Source of the DNA: Sorex araneus
Taxonomy: Eukaryota > Chordata > Mammalia > Eulipotyphla > Soricidae
DNA: 64,000 bases
Assembly (NCBI RefSeq): GCF_027595985.1
Contig: NC_073302.1
Coordinates: 164,469,951 to 164,533,950, forward strand
Direction of reading: 5' to 3'
This document shows, in pieces, positions 1 through 10,455 of the stretch. A program made the translations under genes and the position numbers. The notes beneath the pieces were generated by a model. That model saw only the letters and a program-made list of their open reading frames with translations, made no database searches and was not told where the DNA came from. Every line of letters starts with the position of its first letter. The stretch's first letter is position 1.

Positions 1-45
1 AATGCTATACATAGTAGGTGCTCAGTAACTATTATTTATTTTTAT
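1..45 (+). repeat. MIR/L2-type 3' end fragment
   Basis: The window opens with a short tract ending in a TAGTAGGTGCTCAGTAA-like string, the usual 3' end of MIR and L2 copies in mammals. The rest of the element lies outside the window. Family choice between MIR and L2 is not possible from so short a piece. Confidence 0.5.
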
Positions 46-1267
46 AATTAAAATTATTTCATTTCTAAATGATCTCTAGGGTTATAAATTTGGGCTTCTA
101 ATTTGATATAAATATGTCAATTAATAAAATAATGAAGGTGCAAAAGAATAACTAAAGAATTAATTAGATTTGAGATTCTGCTTAGAAGAAGGTTTTATGT
201 TATTAGGGAGAAATTGAAGTGGTTGAAGATTAAAATATAGACATCCATAATTGAGAGTAAGTTAGAAATTTAAATGATATTTTTTATTAGTTAACTCTGT
301 GCATAAGACTCATCCCTGTAAAAAAGCTGCAGAATAAAGCAGATAAATTTTAGCATGTTGAAAAGGATATCACTTACCATTGGTGTCTGAATAGCCTGCA
401 AACTTCAAAGCAGACTCTATTTTTATTTTGAAAGTATTAAATACTCTAAATCAATAAATATCTACTACTGGCTTAAATATGAATTGCGAGAACTTTGTTA
501 ACCTACATTTGAAAATAGAGTTGTTTTAAATCATGGCTCAATTCTTCTCTTCAAGTTCAATTATCATGGGTGGTAGAATTCTAAGTGTAAATGAACTGCA
601 GCTTTATCGGCATTTTATTGAAACAAATAATTTTTGTATATTTGAAGGGAAAAATCCTAAAGGCGGTCTGGCAAATTTTAAGAAACTTATAGGAGTCTGA
701 TAGTCATAGTATGCTGTGGTTTAAATTAGGTTCCTACCAAGGTAAGTTATAGTGAAAATATCTTCCCAAAGTCTGTTTATTTACTACTTTTGTGAGATAG
801 GAAGAACCATGAGGAAATCAAATGGCTTGGATTCAAGATGTGGTTTTGGCATTTTAAAACAATGTATCCTAGGAATACATCTCACTTTCTGAGATGATGA
901 GGTTTAAGAACAATGTATCCTAGAAATACATATCACTTTCTGAGATGATGAGGTTTAAGAAATGATATACATAGGAAGATATATGTAAACTGATTTTTTC
1001 TATTTTAATTGTTTAATGAAATCAATATCTACAAAAGGTGCATTTTGGACTAGTGCCTTGATATAAGTGCTTTGATTATGATGCAGATCAAATTTAGAGA
1101 ACTATTAGATGTTACCATCCAGTTCCAAGGCTTCAGATTCATACATAATTATTTAAAACTCAGAAGTGGTTTTCCTCCTAAATGATCATCTCATCTTCCT
1201 TTGCCTTTCCAACTTCCTCTCTACCTTTCTTCTGCTACAAATAAGTCAAGCAGAAATTCCTACTAGT
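46..1267. other. AT-rich DNA without recognised gene or repeat
   Basis: No open frame of note and no recognisable mobile element. The only structure seen is a 51-bp tandem duplication at 858-959, listed separately. Confidence 0.5.
858..959. repeat. Tandem duplication, two 51-bp units
   Basis: Positions 858-908 and 909-959 are nearly identical (both contain CAATGTATCCTAG, ATACAT, TCACTTTCTGAGATGATGAGG), differing at only a few bases. This is a local duplication with no mobile-element hallmarks. Confidence 0.85.
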
Positions 1268-1377
1268 GGGGCTGGAGCCATAGTGACTTTGCCTTGCACG
1301 CAAACAACCTGGGTTCTATCCTCAGCATCCTAGGAGTAACACCTGAACATCACCAGGTGTGGGCACCCCTCAAAAAT
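1268..1377 (+). mobile_element. Type A SINE (SOR-like), internally shortened
   Basis: GGGGCTGGAGC head and TTGCCTTGCACGC are followed by a diverged body that lacks the CCCATATGGTCCCC block, so about 60 bp are deleted. It ends near CACCAGGTGTGG and an A-rich stretch. Confidence 0.7.
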
Positions 1378-1676
1378 TAAACCCTTAAATTCCAACTGGC
1401 ATTCTCCTTTAGTTCTCCGCCTTCTCTGACCTTTATTCTTTCTAAAAGATTTCCTAAGCTAGGTGACTTTGCCAGACTTATTCAATTTGTCCTGCAGTCT
1501 AAGCCTGGCTATCTGTTATCACCAAATACTGAGTTTAGATCTGTGACTTCCCATGTAATTTAAATATCACCCCAACATCCAACCCATATTTTGAAAATTA
1601 GTAATAGACTAGTCTGTGTACTTCCCCCCCAACAGTTTGATATTTAGGTGTGAATCAATAGGACATTTTGGGTTAT

Positions 1677-1851
1677 TGTTTTGTTTGGGGGCAGTACCCA
1701 ACAGCAGTGCTCAGGGCTTACTCTTGGCTCTGCAGTCAGAAATTATTCCTAGTGGTGCTCAGGGGACCATATGGTATGCCAGAGATCAAACCTGGGTCGG
1801 CCCCATGCAAGGAAAACGCCGTAACCCCTGTATAATCTCTCCAGCTCCTAA
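1677..1851 (-). mobile_element. Type A SINE, minus strand
   Basis: Reads in reverse from a T/G-rich tail through CTCAGGGCTTACTC, GGGGACCATATGG, GGTCGGCC to a head ending CTCTCCAGCTCC. Moderately diverged full-length copy. Confidence 0.85.
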
Positions 1852-1893
1852 AAATGGTGTTTTGATTACACACATTTATCTTACCCCCTTCTT

Positions 1894-2116
1894 TAAAACT
1901 TCCTGCATAGGGGCTGGAGTGATAGCACAGCAGGTAGGGCCTTTGCCTTGCACAAAGCAGACACGGATTCGATTCCCAGCGTTCCATATAGTACCCTGAG
2001 CACCGCCAGGAGTGATTCTTGAGTGCAAAGCCAGGAGTGACCCCTGTGAATCTATTTCCAGGTGGGACCCAAAAAGCAAAGAAAAAATTTTTAAATAGAA
2101 TAAAACTTCCTGCATA
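1894..2116 (+). mobile_element. Type A SINE with perfect 16-bp TSD
   Basis: The SINE body runs 1910-2100, with GGGGCTGGAGTGATAGC head, B-box-like GATTCGATTCCC and an A-rich tail. It is bounded by identical 16-bp copies of TAAAACTTCCTGCATA at 1894-1909 and 2101-2116, which defines the insertion exactly. Confidence 0.95.
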
Positions 2117-2169
2117 AAAAAAAAGTTAACATGAAAAATTTAAGTCATCTCTCTATAGCATGAGAAGCA

Positions 2170-2355
2170 AGTACGTACTGTACTGTTGTCCCATTGTTCA
2201 TCAATTTTCTCGAACGGGCACCAGTAACATCTCCCTTGTGAGACTTGTTGTTACTGTTTTTGGCATATAGAATACGCCATGGGTAGCATGCCTGGCTCTG
2301 CAGTGTGGGCGAGATACTCTCAGTAGCTTGCTGGGCTCTCCGAGAGGAGAGAAGC
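2170..2355 (-). mobile_element. Type B (RTE-tailed) SINE, minus strand, head lost
   Basis: Reverse reading of the type B tail and body: GTCCCATTGTTCATC, GGGCACCAGTAACATCTCC, TTTTTGGCATATAGAATACGCC, GCGAGATACTCTC. The copy stops at the GAGAGG block, so the tRNA-like head is missing. Confidence 0.85.
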
Positions 2356-2425
2356 AAGTAATACTATTAATATGCAAACAAAAATGGGAAAGCTCCATCT
2401 TAAACAAACAGGAAAAAACTCGAAC

Positions 2426-3867
2426 AGAAATTGTGTCTGGACAAGGTCAGAAAAACCCTCCACGATATTGAAGCCAAAGGTATCTTCAAAGATGACAGGG
2501 AACTAAGCAATCAAGTAAAAACAGAAATAAGCAAATGGAAATATTAAACTAAGAAGCTTCTGCACCGCAAAAGACACAGTGACTCGAATACAAAGGAAAT
2601 CTACCGAATGGGAAAGGTTATTCACCCAATACCGATCTGATAAGGGGTTGATATCAAGGGTATGTAAGGCACTGGTTGAACTCTACAAGAAGAAAACATC
2701 CAGCCCCATCAGAAAATGGGGCAAAGAAATGAACAGAAACTTTCTCAAGGAAGAAATACAAATGGCCAAAAGGCACATGAAAAAATGCTCATCATCACTA
2801 ATCATCAGGGAGGTGCAGATCAAAACAACCATGAGATACCACGTAACACCGCAGTGACTGGCACACATCCAAAAGAACAAAAGCAACCGCTGTTGGAGAG
2901 GATGTGGGGAGAAAGGGACTCTTCTACACTGCTGGTGGGAATGCCGACTGGTTCAACCCTTCTGGAAAACAATATGGTCGCTCCTCAAAAAATTAGAAAT
3001 CGAGCTCCCATTTGACCCAACAATACCACTTCTGGGAATATACTCCGGAGAGGCCAAAAGATATAGCCAAAATGACATATGCACATGTATGTTCATTGCA
3101 GCACTATTTACGATAGGCAAAATCTGGAAAAAACCCAAATGCCCAAGAACAGATGACTGGCTAAAGAAACTTTGGTACATCTACACAATGGAATACTATG
3201 CAGCTATCAGAAAAGATGAAGTCATGAACTTTGCATACAAGTGGATGAACATGGAAAGTATCATGCTAAGTGAAATGAGTCAGAAAAAGAGAGACAGACA
3301 TAGAAGAATTGCACTCATCTGCGGAATATAAAACAACATAATGGAGGCCTAACACCCAAGAATAACAGAAGTAAGTACCAGATTTGCTCCATGGCTTGGA
3401 GACCAGCTTCACATGCTGGGGGAAAGGGCAGCTCAGATAGAGAAGGGAATACCAAGCAAAAATGTGGTGGGAGGACCCGTTCGGGATGGGAGAGGCATGC
3501 ATAGAGCAGACTATAGACCGAACACATTGGCCACCCAAGAGCTCCATTACTAACCACAATGCCCAAAGGGATAGAGGGAACAGAGGTGAATGCTCTGACA
3601 ATAAGGCGGGGTGGGGAGGGGTGTGGGGTGGGAGGGATGATGGGGTCATCAGTGGAGAACGGATACTGGTGGAGGGATAGATACTCAAGCTGTATATGAC
3701 TGAAACACAAGCATGAGAATATGTAAACCTGTATCTGTACCCCCACGGTGATTCATTAATAAAAAATTAAAAAATAAAAAAAGAAATACAAAAAAAATTA
3801 AAAAATAAAAAAATAAAAGCAACGTTGAGAGTTGAAAAAAAAAACATAAAAAGAAATTGTGTCTGGA
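2426..3867 (+). mobile_element. L1 LINE, 5'-truncated, with 16-bp TSD
   Basis: A 5'-truncated L1 (2442-3851) is flanked by identical copies of AGAAATTGTGTCTGGA at 2426-2441 and 3852-3867. It carries the ORF2 C-terminal part (to the stop near 3329-3331), then the G-rich L1 3' UTR and an A-rich tail from about 3757. ORF2 is broken twice: a 2-nt deletion near 2537-2542 shifts frame relative to the intact copy at 56-57 kb, and an in-frame TGA stands at 2855-2857 where the intact copy has CGA. The cysteine motif CX3CX7HX4C is still encoded from 2891. Between the first A-rich tract and the TSD lies a short unique piece (about 3819-3835) and a second A run, suggesting a small 3' transduction. Confidence 0.95.
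2442..3331 (+). pseudogene. L1 ORF2 C-terminal fragment, disrupted
   Basis: Encodes the last roughly 295 residues of the L1 ORF2 reverse transcriptase/endonuclease polyprotein, downstream of the RT core. Recognisable motifs include [18 protein letters not shown] (the C-terminal cysteine-rich motif), a PFDP...PLLGIY block and [13 protein letters not shown] frameshift near 2540 and the TGA at 2855 prevent translation as one product. No start codon of its own; the fragment begins where reverse transcription ended. Confidence 0.9.
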
Positions 3868-4585
3868 AATCACCAGTATTGCAAGTACAGAGGATAGAAG
3901 TAGAGGTAACATGGGTGGCTGGTTAGAGAAACTGATTTATTCAATGATTGTCTACAGGTGGGGTTAACAATACTGACTAATCATAAAACCATTTAGAACA
4001 CTTGTTAGACATAGAAAATATAAGGGCACTTCCATGGAGATGCTGGTTCAAATAAATTTATAAATATAATCCAAGATTCAGAAATTGTAAGGACTTCCAG
4101 ATGATTTTTATGGAAAACAAACAGGCAATATCGGAATGTGTTTCAACTCTTTGTTCAGGAACCCGTACTCACCACCCCTCCCACCAATCTATTTGGCATA
4201 TAGGATTAGCATTTATCCTGAAGGGTTAAAATCAATAATTTCAAACTTTAAAAATCCATAACACACTTTCGTCTATTTCATACTTCCGCTTCTCCTCAGG
4301 TGTTGAGCTCAAGGAGTCTTCCTAACAAATTTGTGTGTTCATCTGAAATAAGATATCATTTAGTAAACAGAAGACACTTTCAGAAAATAATAACTGGCAT
4401 CCTCAAGGAGATTTCAAGATAACAGTGCATATGTAAAACAAGAATGAGAAACTAATCATGACAAAAAGATTAATTCTTGGAAACTTAAAATATGACATTT
4501 GAAAGAAATAATCTAACAAAAAAGTTGAGAATGCATCACAAAAAAATTAAGAGAGAAACAGGTAACAGGACTGAGGTAATAGTAC
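3868..4585. other. No recognised feature
   Basis: AT-rich non-coding DNA between the L1 copy and the purine tract. No repeat family or coding signal was recognised. Confidence 0.4.
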
Positions 4586-4587
4586 AG

Positions 4588-4985
4588 TGGGAAGAAGAAG
4601 AAGAAAAAAAAGAGGCAGGAGATGGAAGGGGAAGTAGACGAGGAAGAGGAGGAGAAGGAGGAAGAGGAAGAGGAGGAGAAGGAGGAAGAAGAGGAGGAGA
4701 AGGAGGAAGAAGAGGAGGAGGAAGAGGAAAAGGAGGAGGAGGAGGAGTTGGAGCAGGTGGAGGCAAATGAAGATGAAGAATAAGGAAGAGAAAGAGGAAG
4801 AGGAGGAGAAGGGGGAGGAGGAAGAGGAGGAGCAGAGGAGGAGGAGGAAGGCGAAGAGGAAGAAGAAGAAGAAGAAGAAGAAGAAGAAGAAGAAGAAGAA
4901 GAAGAAGAAGAAGAAGAAGAAGAAGAAGAAGAAGATGGAGGAGGAGGAGAAGGAGGAGGAGGAGGGAGGAGGAAGAGGAGGCATA
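4588..4985. repeat. Long GAA/GGA purine tract with (GAA)25
   Basis: About 400 bp is almost entirely A/G on the plus strand, made of GAAGAG, GGAGGA and GGAAGA mixtures. It contains an uninterrupted (GAA) run at 4859-4935 (about 25 units). The translated poly-Glu/Lys/Arg and poly-Leu/Ser frames are artefacts of the repeat. Confidence 0.95.
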
Positions 4986-5084
4986 AGGAAAACTCAAAAA
5001 TTGCAGAAAATTACTTTAGGCCTGGTATTTCTATAACTGAGCTTGAAAAAAAATAATCAATGAGTAAGTAAAATAAAATATCCA

Positions 5085-5242
5085 GAGACCAGAGATATAG
5101 TACAGCAGATAAGTGCCTGCCCTGCATGGGTAGACTGGGTTCAATATCCAACTTTTCATATGGTCCCTCACTCAGTACCAGGAGTCATCCCTGAGTGCAG
5201 AGCCAGGACTGAATCCTCAGCTCCAGTAGGAAAAGCACCCAA
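5085..5242 (+). mobile_element. Type A SINE, old
   Basis: Diverged copy with ATAGTACAGCAGATAAG, GGGTTCAAT, CATATGGTCCC, CCTGAGTGCAGAGCCAGG in the usual order. It was the target for the type B SINE that follows. Confidence 0.75.
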
Positions 5243-5498
5243 ACCAAAACTATCACTGTCATCCCATTGCTCATCGATTTGCTTGAGCGGGCACCAGTGA
5301 CATCTCCATTGTGAGACTTCTTGTTACTAGGTTTTGGCATATCGAATACGCCACGGGTAGCTTGCCAGGCTCTTCCGTGCAGGCGAGATACTCTCGGTAG
5401 TTTGCTGGGCTCTCCGAGAGGGGCAGAAGAATCAAAGCCAGGTCGGCCATGTGCAAGGCAAACGCCCTACCCGCTGTGCTATCGCTCCAGCCTACCAA

Positions 5499-5504
<6 letters not shown>
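5243..5504 (-). mobile_element. Full-length type B (RTE-tailed) SINE with 11-bp TSD
   Basis: Complete minus-strand copy (body 5254-5493). Reading in reverse, the tail (TATCACTGTCATCCC), the RTE-like block, CATATCGAATACGCC and the tRNA-like head CGCTGTGCTATCGCTCCAGCC are all present. ACCAAAACTAT occurs at both edges (5243-5253, 5494-5504). This is one of the best copies for seeing that type B shares its head with type A but not its tail. Confidence 0.93.
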
Positions 5505-5554
<50 letters not shown>

Positions 5555-5563
5555 ATGTATATG

Positions 5564-5614
<51 letters not shown>
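5502..5614. repeat. Compound microsatellite (TA)n(TG)n(TA)n(GA)n
   Basis: Runs of TA, a short TG/TATG interruption, TA again, then GA. It directly abuts the head side of the type B SINE. Confidence 0.97.
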
Positions 5615-5617
<3 letters not shown>

Positions 5618-6074
5618 GTAATCTTCAGGTTAAAAGCACAGCAACATGATTAGCGGAATGAATTTTTTAAAAGATTTATGACCAGATACACTGCAAAATT
5701 TATGGCAAGATCTCAGATAATTTTCCAAATGACACTAGTATAAAAATTAGGAGCTTAAAAAGAGTATAAATAATAAGAGAATTTACTGATTACCAGAGGA
5801 AAGTAACATAATATCATCAAAACTTTAAGAGAATCTGAATTTTTTGGTACCCTACCCACTGTACTATCACTCCAAACTGACCCTTAAATTTTATACCCAG
5901 CCAAAGTATCAATCAAAATTGAGGGGAGAAAGCAATTGTTATCATACAAACAAGAACCCAGAAAAAAATTCTAATAAATTAAATTCTTCTAAGAAAAATT
6001 ACCTGAAGATTTACTGCAGTAGAATACAGTAAGAAACCAAAAAGAGAAAGATATAACAGAATATTCATAAAGTT

Positions 6075-6282
6075 AAGAAACCAACATCAGGGGCTGGAGA
6101 GATAGCACAGCGGGTAAGGCGTTTGCCTTGCACGTGGCCGACCTGGGTTCAAATCCCAGAATCCCATATGGTCCCCTGAGCACGGCCAGGGGTAATTCCT
6201 GAGTGCAGAGCCAGGAGTAACCCCTGTGTATCTCCAGGTGTGACCCAAAAAGCCAAAAAAAAAAAAAAAGAAACCAACATCA
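6075..6282 (+). mobile_element. Type A SINE, young, 15-bp TSD
   Basis: Near-consensus copy (6090-6267) with A box region TAGCACAGCGGGTAAGG, CATATGGTCCCCTGAGCAC and poly(A). Identical AAGAAACCAACATCA flanks at 6075-6089 and 6268-6282. Confidence 0.96.
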
Positions 6283-6567
6283 AAGTACAATGGAAAATAT
6301 AGGATAATAGTCATAAAGCAATTATAAAATGCAAAATGTTTAAGGGTCTATTTATTGTTGTTGTTGCTTTAAAAAATAAGAAATTAAATTTATTTTATGG
6401 AATATCTCTAGATTCACAAATAATTCAATTTTTATTTCTTTCTCTATTAAGCATCTTCAGTAATATATGCACACAATTTATTTAATTTTATAAGTAAAAA
6501 CCTAAATAACTCATATATACATGCATATTTGTATATGAAGCTAAGATTCTCAATCATCTCTGAGACT

Positions 6568-6912
6568 TTTTTTTTTAATTTTTTATTACCACTGTGAGGT
6601 ACAGTTACAGACTTACAAACTTTCGTGCTTGCATTTCAGTTATACAGTGGTCGAGTGCCCATCCCTCCACCAGTGCCCATTTTCCACCACCAATGGTCCC
6701 AGCATCCCTCTCACCACACCACCCCATCCTCCCCCATCCCACCCTGCCTCTGTGGTAGGACATTCCCTTTTGCTCTCTCTCTCCTTTTGGGTGCTGTGGT
6801 TTGTAGTAGAGGTATTAGGTGGCCATCATGTTCGGTCTACCGTCTACTTTCAGCCCACATCTCCCATCCTGAATGGGCCCTCCTAGCACCTTACGGGTCT
6901 ATTTTCAATCAA
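6568..6912 (-). mobile_element. L1 3' UTR fragment, minus strand
   Basis: Begins with a T run (the poly(A) tail in reverse) and continues through ACTGTGAGGTACAGTTACAG, CCACCAGTGCCCATTTTCC and CCACCCTGCCTCTGTGG. This matches the 3' UTR of the copy at 55.6 kb block by block. No ORF2 is left. Confidence 0.9.
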
Positions 6913-7057
6913 TGAGTTGTGGGTATTGAACTGGGCACGCAGAAAGAGAATAGAAAGGAATTATCTCTATATAGAGTCTCTATGGAAAATAAACCAAGTG
7001 ATCAGTAGTCCTTTTCTCACTGTCTAGCTTGCTACATAGCATCTGGTGATTTTTGTA

Positions 7058-7344
7058 TGAATGTGGTTAGGTGGGCCATACCCAGATGTGTTCAGGACCT
7101 ACTCCTTGCTCTCTACATTCAGGTAGCACTCCTGACTATCCTTGGGATACCAAATGTAGTGCCAAGTATCAAAATAGAATTGGGGGGCTGGAGCAATAGC
7201 ACAGCGGGTAGGGCGTTTGCCTTGCACGCGGCCGACCCCACGCGGTTCGATTCCCAGCATCCCATATGGTCCCCTGAGCACCGCCTGGGGTGATTCCTGA
7301 GTGCAGAGCCAGGAGTAACCCCTGTGTATCGCCGGGTGTGTCCC

Positions 7345-7375
<31 letters not shown>

Positions 7376-7430
7376 ATTAGTCAAATGCAAGACAAGCGCC
7401 ATAACCTTTCCAGCACTTTCTAGGCAGCAT
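7058..7430 (-). mobile_element. Old type A SINE split by a younger one
   Basis: A diverged minus-strand SINE begins at about 7058 (GGCCATACCCAGATGTG) and reaches about 7175. It resumes after the young insertion with AATGCAAGACAAGCGCCATAACC, ending near 7425. The two halves fit together as one element, so this is a nested insertion. Confidence 0.75.
7184..7373 (+). mobile_element. Type A SINE, young, nested in an older copy
   Basis: Near-consensus copy with a 20+ nt poly(A) tail. Only a 6-bp AGAATT match is seen at the edges. It lies inside the opposite-strand old SINE described at 7058-7430. Confidence 0.93.
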
Positions 7431-7644
7431 TTGAAACCCAATCAATAGCTTCCCCCGCCAAGAAGTAGTTGTAGACTCAGTGTGTCTCCAGACCACAGGA
7501 AGTTAACTCTCCAAATAGCAGCTTCTTTCTAAGCCCACTCTCCAGTTCTCTATGTCTGGAGAGCAAAGATGTGTAGCTCACCCTCACTTTGGTATCCTGA
7601 TATCTGTTTCAATTGACACTGCAGAAATTAAATTCTCTGCATTT

Positions 7645-8075
7645 AGATTTCCAGCACTGCTATGATAAATTACCACAAACTTACAAGGTTTAAAAACTTA
7701 ATATTCTCTTGCACTATAAGGATCAGAAGTCCAAAATTAGGATGTTGGCTAGGATATTTTCTTTCTGGAGGCTTTAAAAGAGAACTCATCCTCTTTGTTA
7801 GCTTCTAAAGGCCACCAAATATCTTAACTAATAATCTCATCATCAAATCATCCCGAACTCTTGCTAGTTACCTCTCCTACCACTGATTCTGAATCCTCCT
7901 ACTGCACACTCAAAAGACCCTTGTGATTACATTGGTCCAGGTAGTCCAAGATAATCGCAAAGCCATTAACTCAATCGTGTAGGCAAAATACCTTTTAGCA
8001 CATGTAGTGAAATATTCACAGATTTCATGGATCAGGATATGAACATGTTGGGAAATTATTCAGACTACCACAGTA
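7645..8075 (+). repeat. Ancient placental interspersed repeat, family uncertain
   Basis: Contains a string of short blocks I recognise from a common old placental repeat: CTGCTATGATAAATTACCACAAACTT, TCTGGAGGCT, GACCCTTGTGATTACATTGG and a terminal ATTATTCAGACTACCACAG. An LTR/MaLR-like origin is possible, but I cannot name the subfamily from memory. Confidence 0.55.
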
Positions 8076-8354
8076 CCATTTTAATATCTTGCTATTCATG
8101 TGGGGTTTTTTAATGTTTAAAGTAGTTACCATTAACTTGTCACTGAAGTGTACTGATTGTCTCCTTGATCTACTAAACTACTTTTTGTCTTGTTGCCACT
8201 ATCTTCATTCAGTATTTTATTTTTTATGTCTGCCCATGCTACCTCAATGGTGATGTTCACTTTCCTTTCCTTTCGGTCCATCTCCTGACCTTTCTCAGGG
8301 TCATTGGAGTAAGTTTGCCAAATACCAATCCAATTTGTATTCCATACCCCTCCC

Positions 8355-8386
8355 CACAGCATATATATATATACATATATATATTA
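8355..8386. repeat. AT microsatellite
   Basis: Short (AT)n run with one TACATA interruption. Confidence 0.85.
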
Positions 8387-8499
8387 TATGAAATAAAATG
8401 ATTCCCTGTAGTCTTCAAAATGGACTATTAATCCACTTGTATTTGGTCTCTGTCTAATTCACTCCCAGCTCCCAAAGTGTACTCACATGCAGTTGTGAA

Positions 8500-8885
8500 C
8501 TGCATAGACTTTCCTAAATGGGTCACATTCTCTCATTTCTCTTTCCTTACTTTTCCCTCTGCTTGGAAGACCAATCTCCTCCCTCTCCCTTAACGTTTCC
8601 CCTCAAGACTTAGTTTACATATCTATCTTCTTGTGTCCTTTACCTGATCATATTCTTATGCCCTTCACTTCTCTCCTACTGACTTCTTCAGCATGATGAA
8701 AAATCTTCAATTGCAGCATTCATGACTCTCTATTATAAGTGTTGGTTTACTTGTCTGTCATTGTCAATTGCCTGTGAATTCCTTGAGGGCGTTGACAATG
8801 TCATCTGTTTCTATGTCTTGGCAGAGGAATGGGACATATTTATCCCTCAAAAGAGTATTTTTTGGATGAATGAATAAACTATGAC
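8500..8885 (+). repeat. L2 LINE 3' end
   Basis: Pyrimidine-rich block with CTCAAGACTTAGTTTACAT, then ATTCCTTGAGGGCGTTGACAATGTC and a terminal TTTTTTGGATGAATGAATAAA, in the order of the mammalian L2 3' end. Heavily diverged, as expected of L2. Confidence 0.75.
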
Positions 8886-9214
8886 ATGCTTTGGCCAAAT
8901 GCCTTTTTATATGTTTATTACTATCTGCTTTTTAAATCTATCAGAGCATTTCCCCCAGATATTTATGTGGACATGCATGCACACACATACCAGTATCTTC
9001 TGAGTAGTCTTACAATAGATTTTATAGAAATCAATTAACTAATATCATGCATAAATAGCTATTTAGTATATACACAAATAAAAATAGACTAGTTTTATCA
9101 AGAAAACAATGTGCAAAATCAAAGACATTGAAGATGATGGAGGGAAAACCTTTCCCCAGGTTTCTCCAAATTTACTTTAAATTGAAAGAAAGCTAATTTA
9201 CCATAATCATGTTT

Positions 9215-9482
9215 CATTGTTATCACTGTTATCACTGTCACCCCGTTGTTCATTGATTTTCTCGAGTGGGTGCCAGTTATATCTCCATTCGTCCCAGCCC
9301 TGAGATTTTAGCAGCCTCTCCTTTCTCATCTTTCCCAATGATTGGAGGCTCTTTCAGGGTCAGGGGAATGAGACCTATTATTGTTACTGTTTTTGGCATA
9401 TCGAATACGCCACAGGGAGCTTGCCAGGCTCTTTCTTGCAGGCGGGATACTCTCTGTAGCTTGCAAAGATCTCTGAGAGGCG
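9215..9482 (-). mobile_element. Type B SINE variant with an extra internal block
   Basis: In reverse: tail (TTATCACTGTCACCCC), RTE-like block, then about 85 bp (9292-9376) not present in ordinary type B copies, then GTTTTTGGCATATCGAATACGCC and CAGGCGGGATACTCTC. The tRNA head is missing; a (CA)n microsatellite follows at 9491. The extra block occupies the same place as the insertion in the copy at 47.5 kb. Confidence 0.8.
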
Positions 9483-9490
9483 TGTGTGAG

Positions 9491-9515
9491 CACACACACA
9501 CACACACACACACAC
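9491..9515. repeat. (CA)n microsatellite
   Basis: About 12 CA units between a type B SINE and the GC-rich repeat module. Confidence 0.97.
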
Positions 9516-9544
9516 GTATGTTTCCCCTTATGATGATGTGTCCA

Positions 9545-10275
9545 GGAATATGTTCACTCATGTGTGAGATTCTACTCGAGCATGTGGAAAGCAGCCTGGA
9601 GTGTGGTGGCTGTTGGGTAGTGAAGGTCGGCTGCCGGGGCTGGGTCCCTTGGGGTGGGGAGGGCTATTATATGTCCCGGGGGGCCTCTGAGTTCTCAAGT
9701 GAAAACAGCCTGGTGTGCATGAAGTCTGATGGCATGGTTATGGGGGGGGCCTCATTTTTATGCTCCCTTCCGGAAGAAGCAACCGTGAGTTCTGGAGGGT
9801 AGCTGATGAGGATGTATAGTAGAAGACTAATATCCATGGCCAGGGAAAACAGGGTTAGGTGGACCGGTCAATGGTTGGATCTAACCACAAGTGTGTGTGG
9901 GGCTGAGGGTGGGTAAGATAGAGAAGAGACCAGTATGACAATAATAGCTGGGAATGATCACGCTGAACAAGACCTGAGGGTTAAAAGCATGTAAAGGGAT
10001 ATTCTTGATAACCTTTCAGTATCAATATTGCAAACCACAATGCACAAAAGTGGGGGAAGAAAGAAAGAGAGAGGAGTAGAGAGAGAGAGGGAGAGAGAGA
10101 GAGAGAGAGAAGAAAAGCACCTGCCATAGAGGCAGGTAGGGTTGGGGGGTGGGGATGATGGGAGGGAACCTGGGGACACTGGTGCTGGGAAATGTACACT
10201 GGTGGAGGTATGGGTGTTGGAACATTGTATGACTGAAACCCAATCATGAACAGCTTTGCAATGCTCTAAAAAAAG
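9545..10275 (+). mobile_element. Composite element: GC-rich module plus L1 3' end
   Basis: The first part (9545 to about 9810) shares long matching stretches with both arms of the inverted repeat at 46300-46877 (GTGGAAAG, GGGTCCCTTGGGG, GGTGGCATGGTT-like, CTCATTTTATGCTCCCTTCC-like blocks). It passes without an ORF into an L1 3' UTR (from about 9900; CAAACCACAATGCACAAAAG, GGGAACCTGGGGACAC, GGTGTTGGAACATTGTATGACTG) and an A-rich tail near 10268. It may be an internally deleted L1 with its 5' region, or a separate non-autonomous retroposon using an L1 tail. Confidence 0.7.
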
Positions 10276-10455
10276 GAAAAGAAAAATGTATAAATAGTTC
10301 ACATTTATACAAAAATATCTCGGATTCCACAAGTTTAAAAATCATTCATTCCTTCATTTGTTTTTCCATATGAGAAAAACAGGTATGTGTTGTCCCAATT
10401 TTAGAGAAACATAAATAGTAGCTTAAGGGTAGTTGAGTCCTTGAAAAAAATTTAC

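Noticed and set aside
4536-4997. Leu- and Ser-rich minus-strand frames and Glu/Arg-rich plus-strand frames
   Set aside because: Translations of the GAA/GGA purine tract.
5243-5504. tRNA genes at the many A-box/B-box-like sites
   Set aside because: All lie in SINE heads with SINE bodies and TSDs; none folds into a complete tRNA with matched acceptor and anticodon arms as far as I can see.
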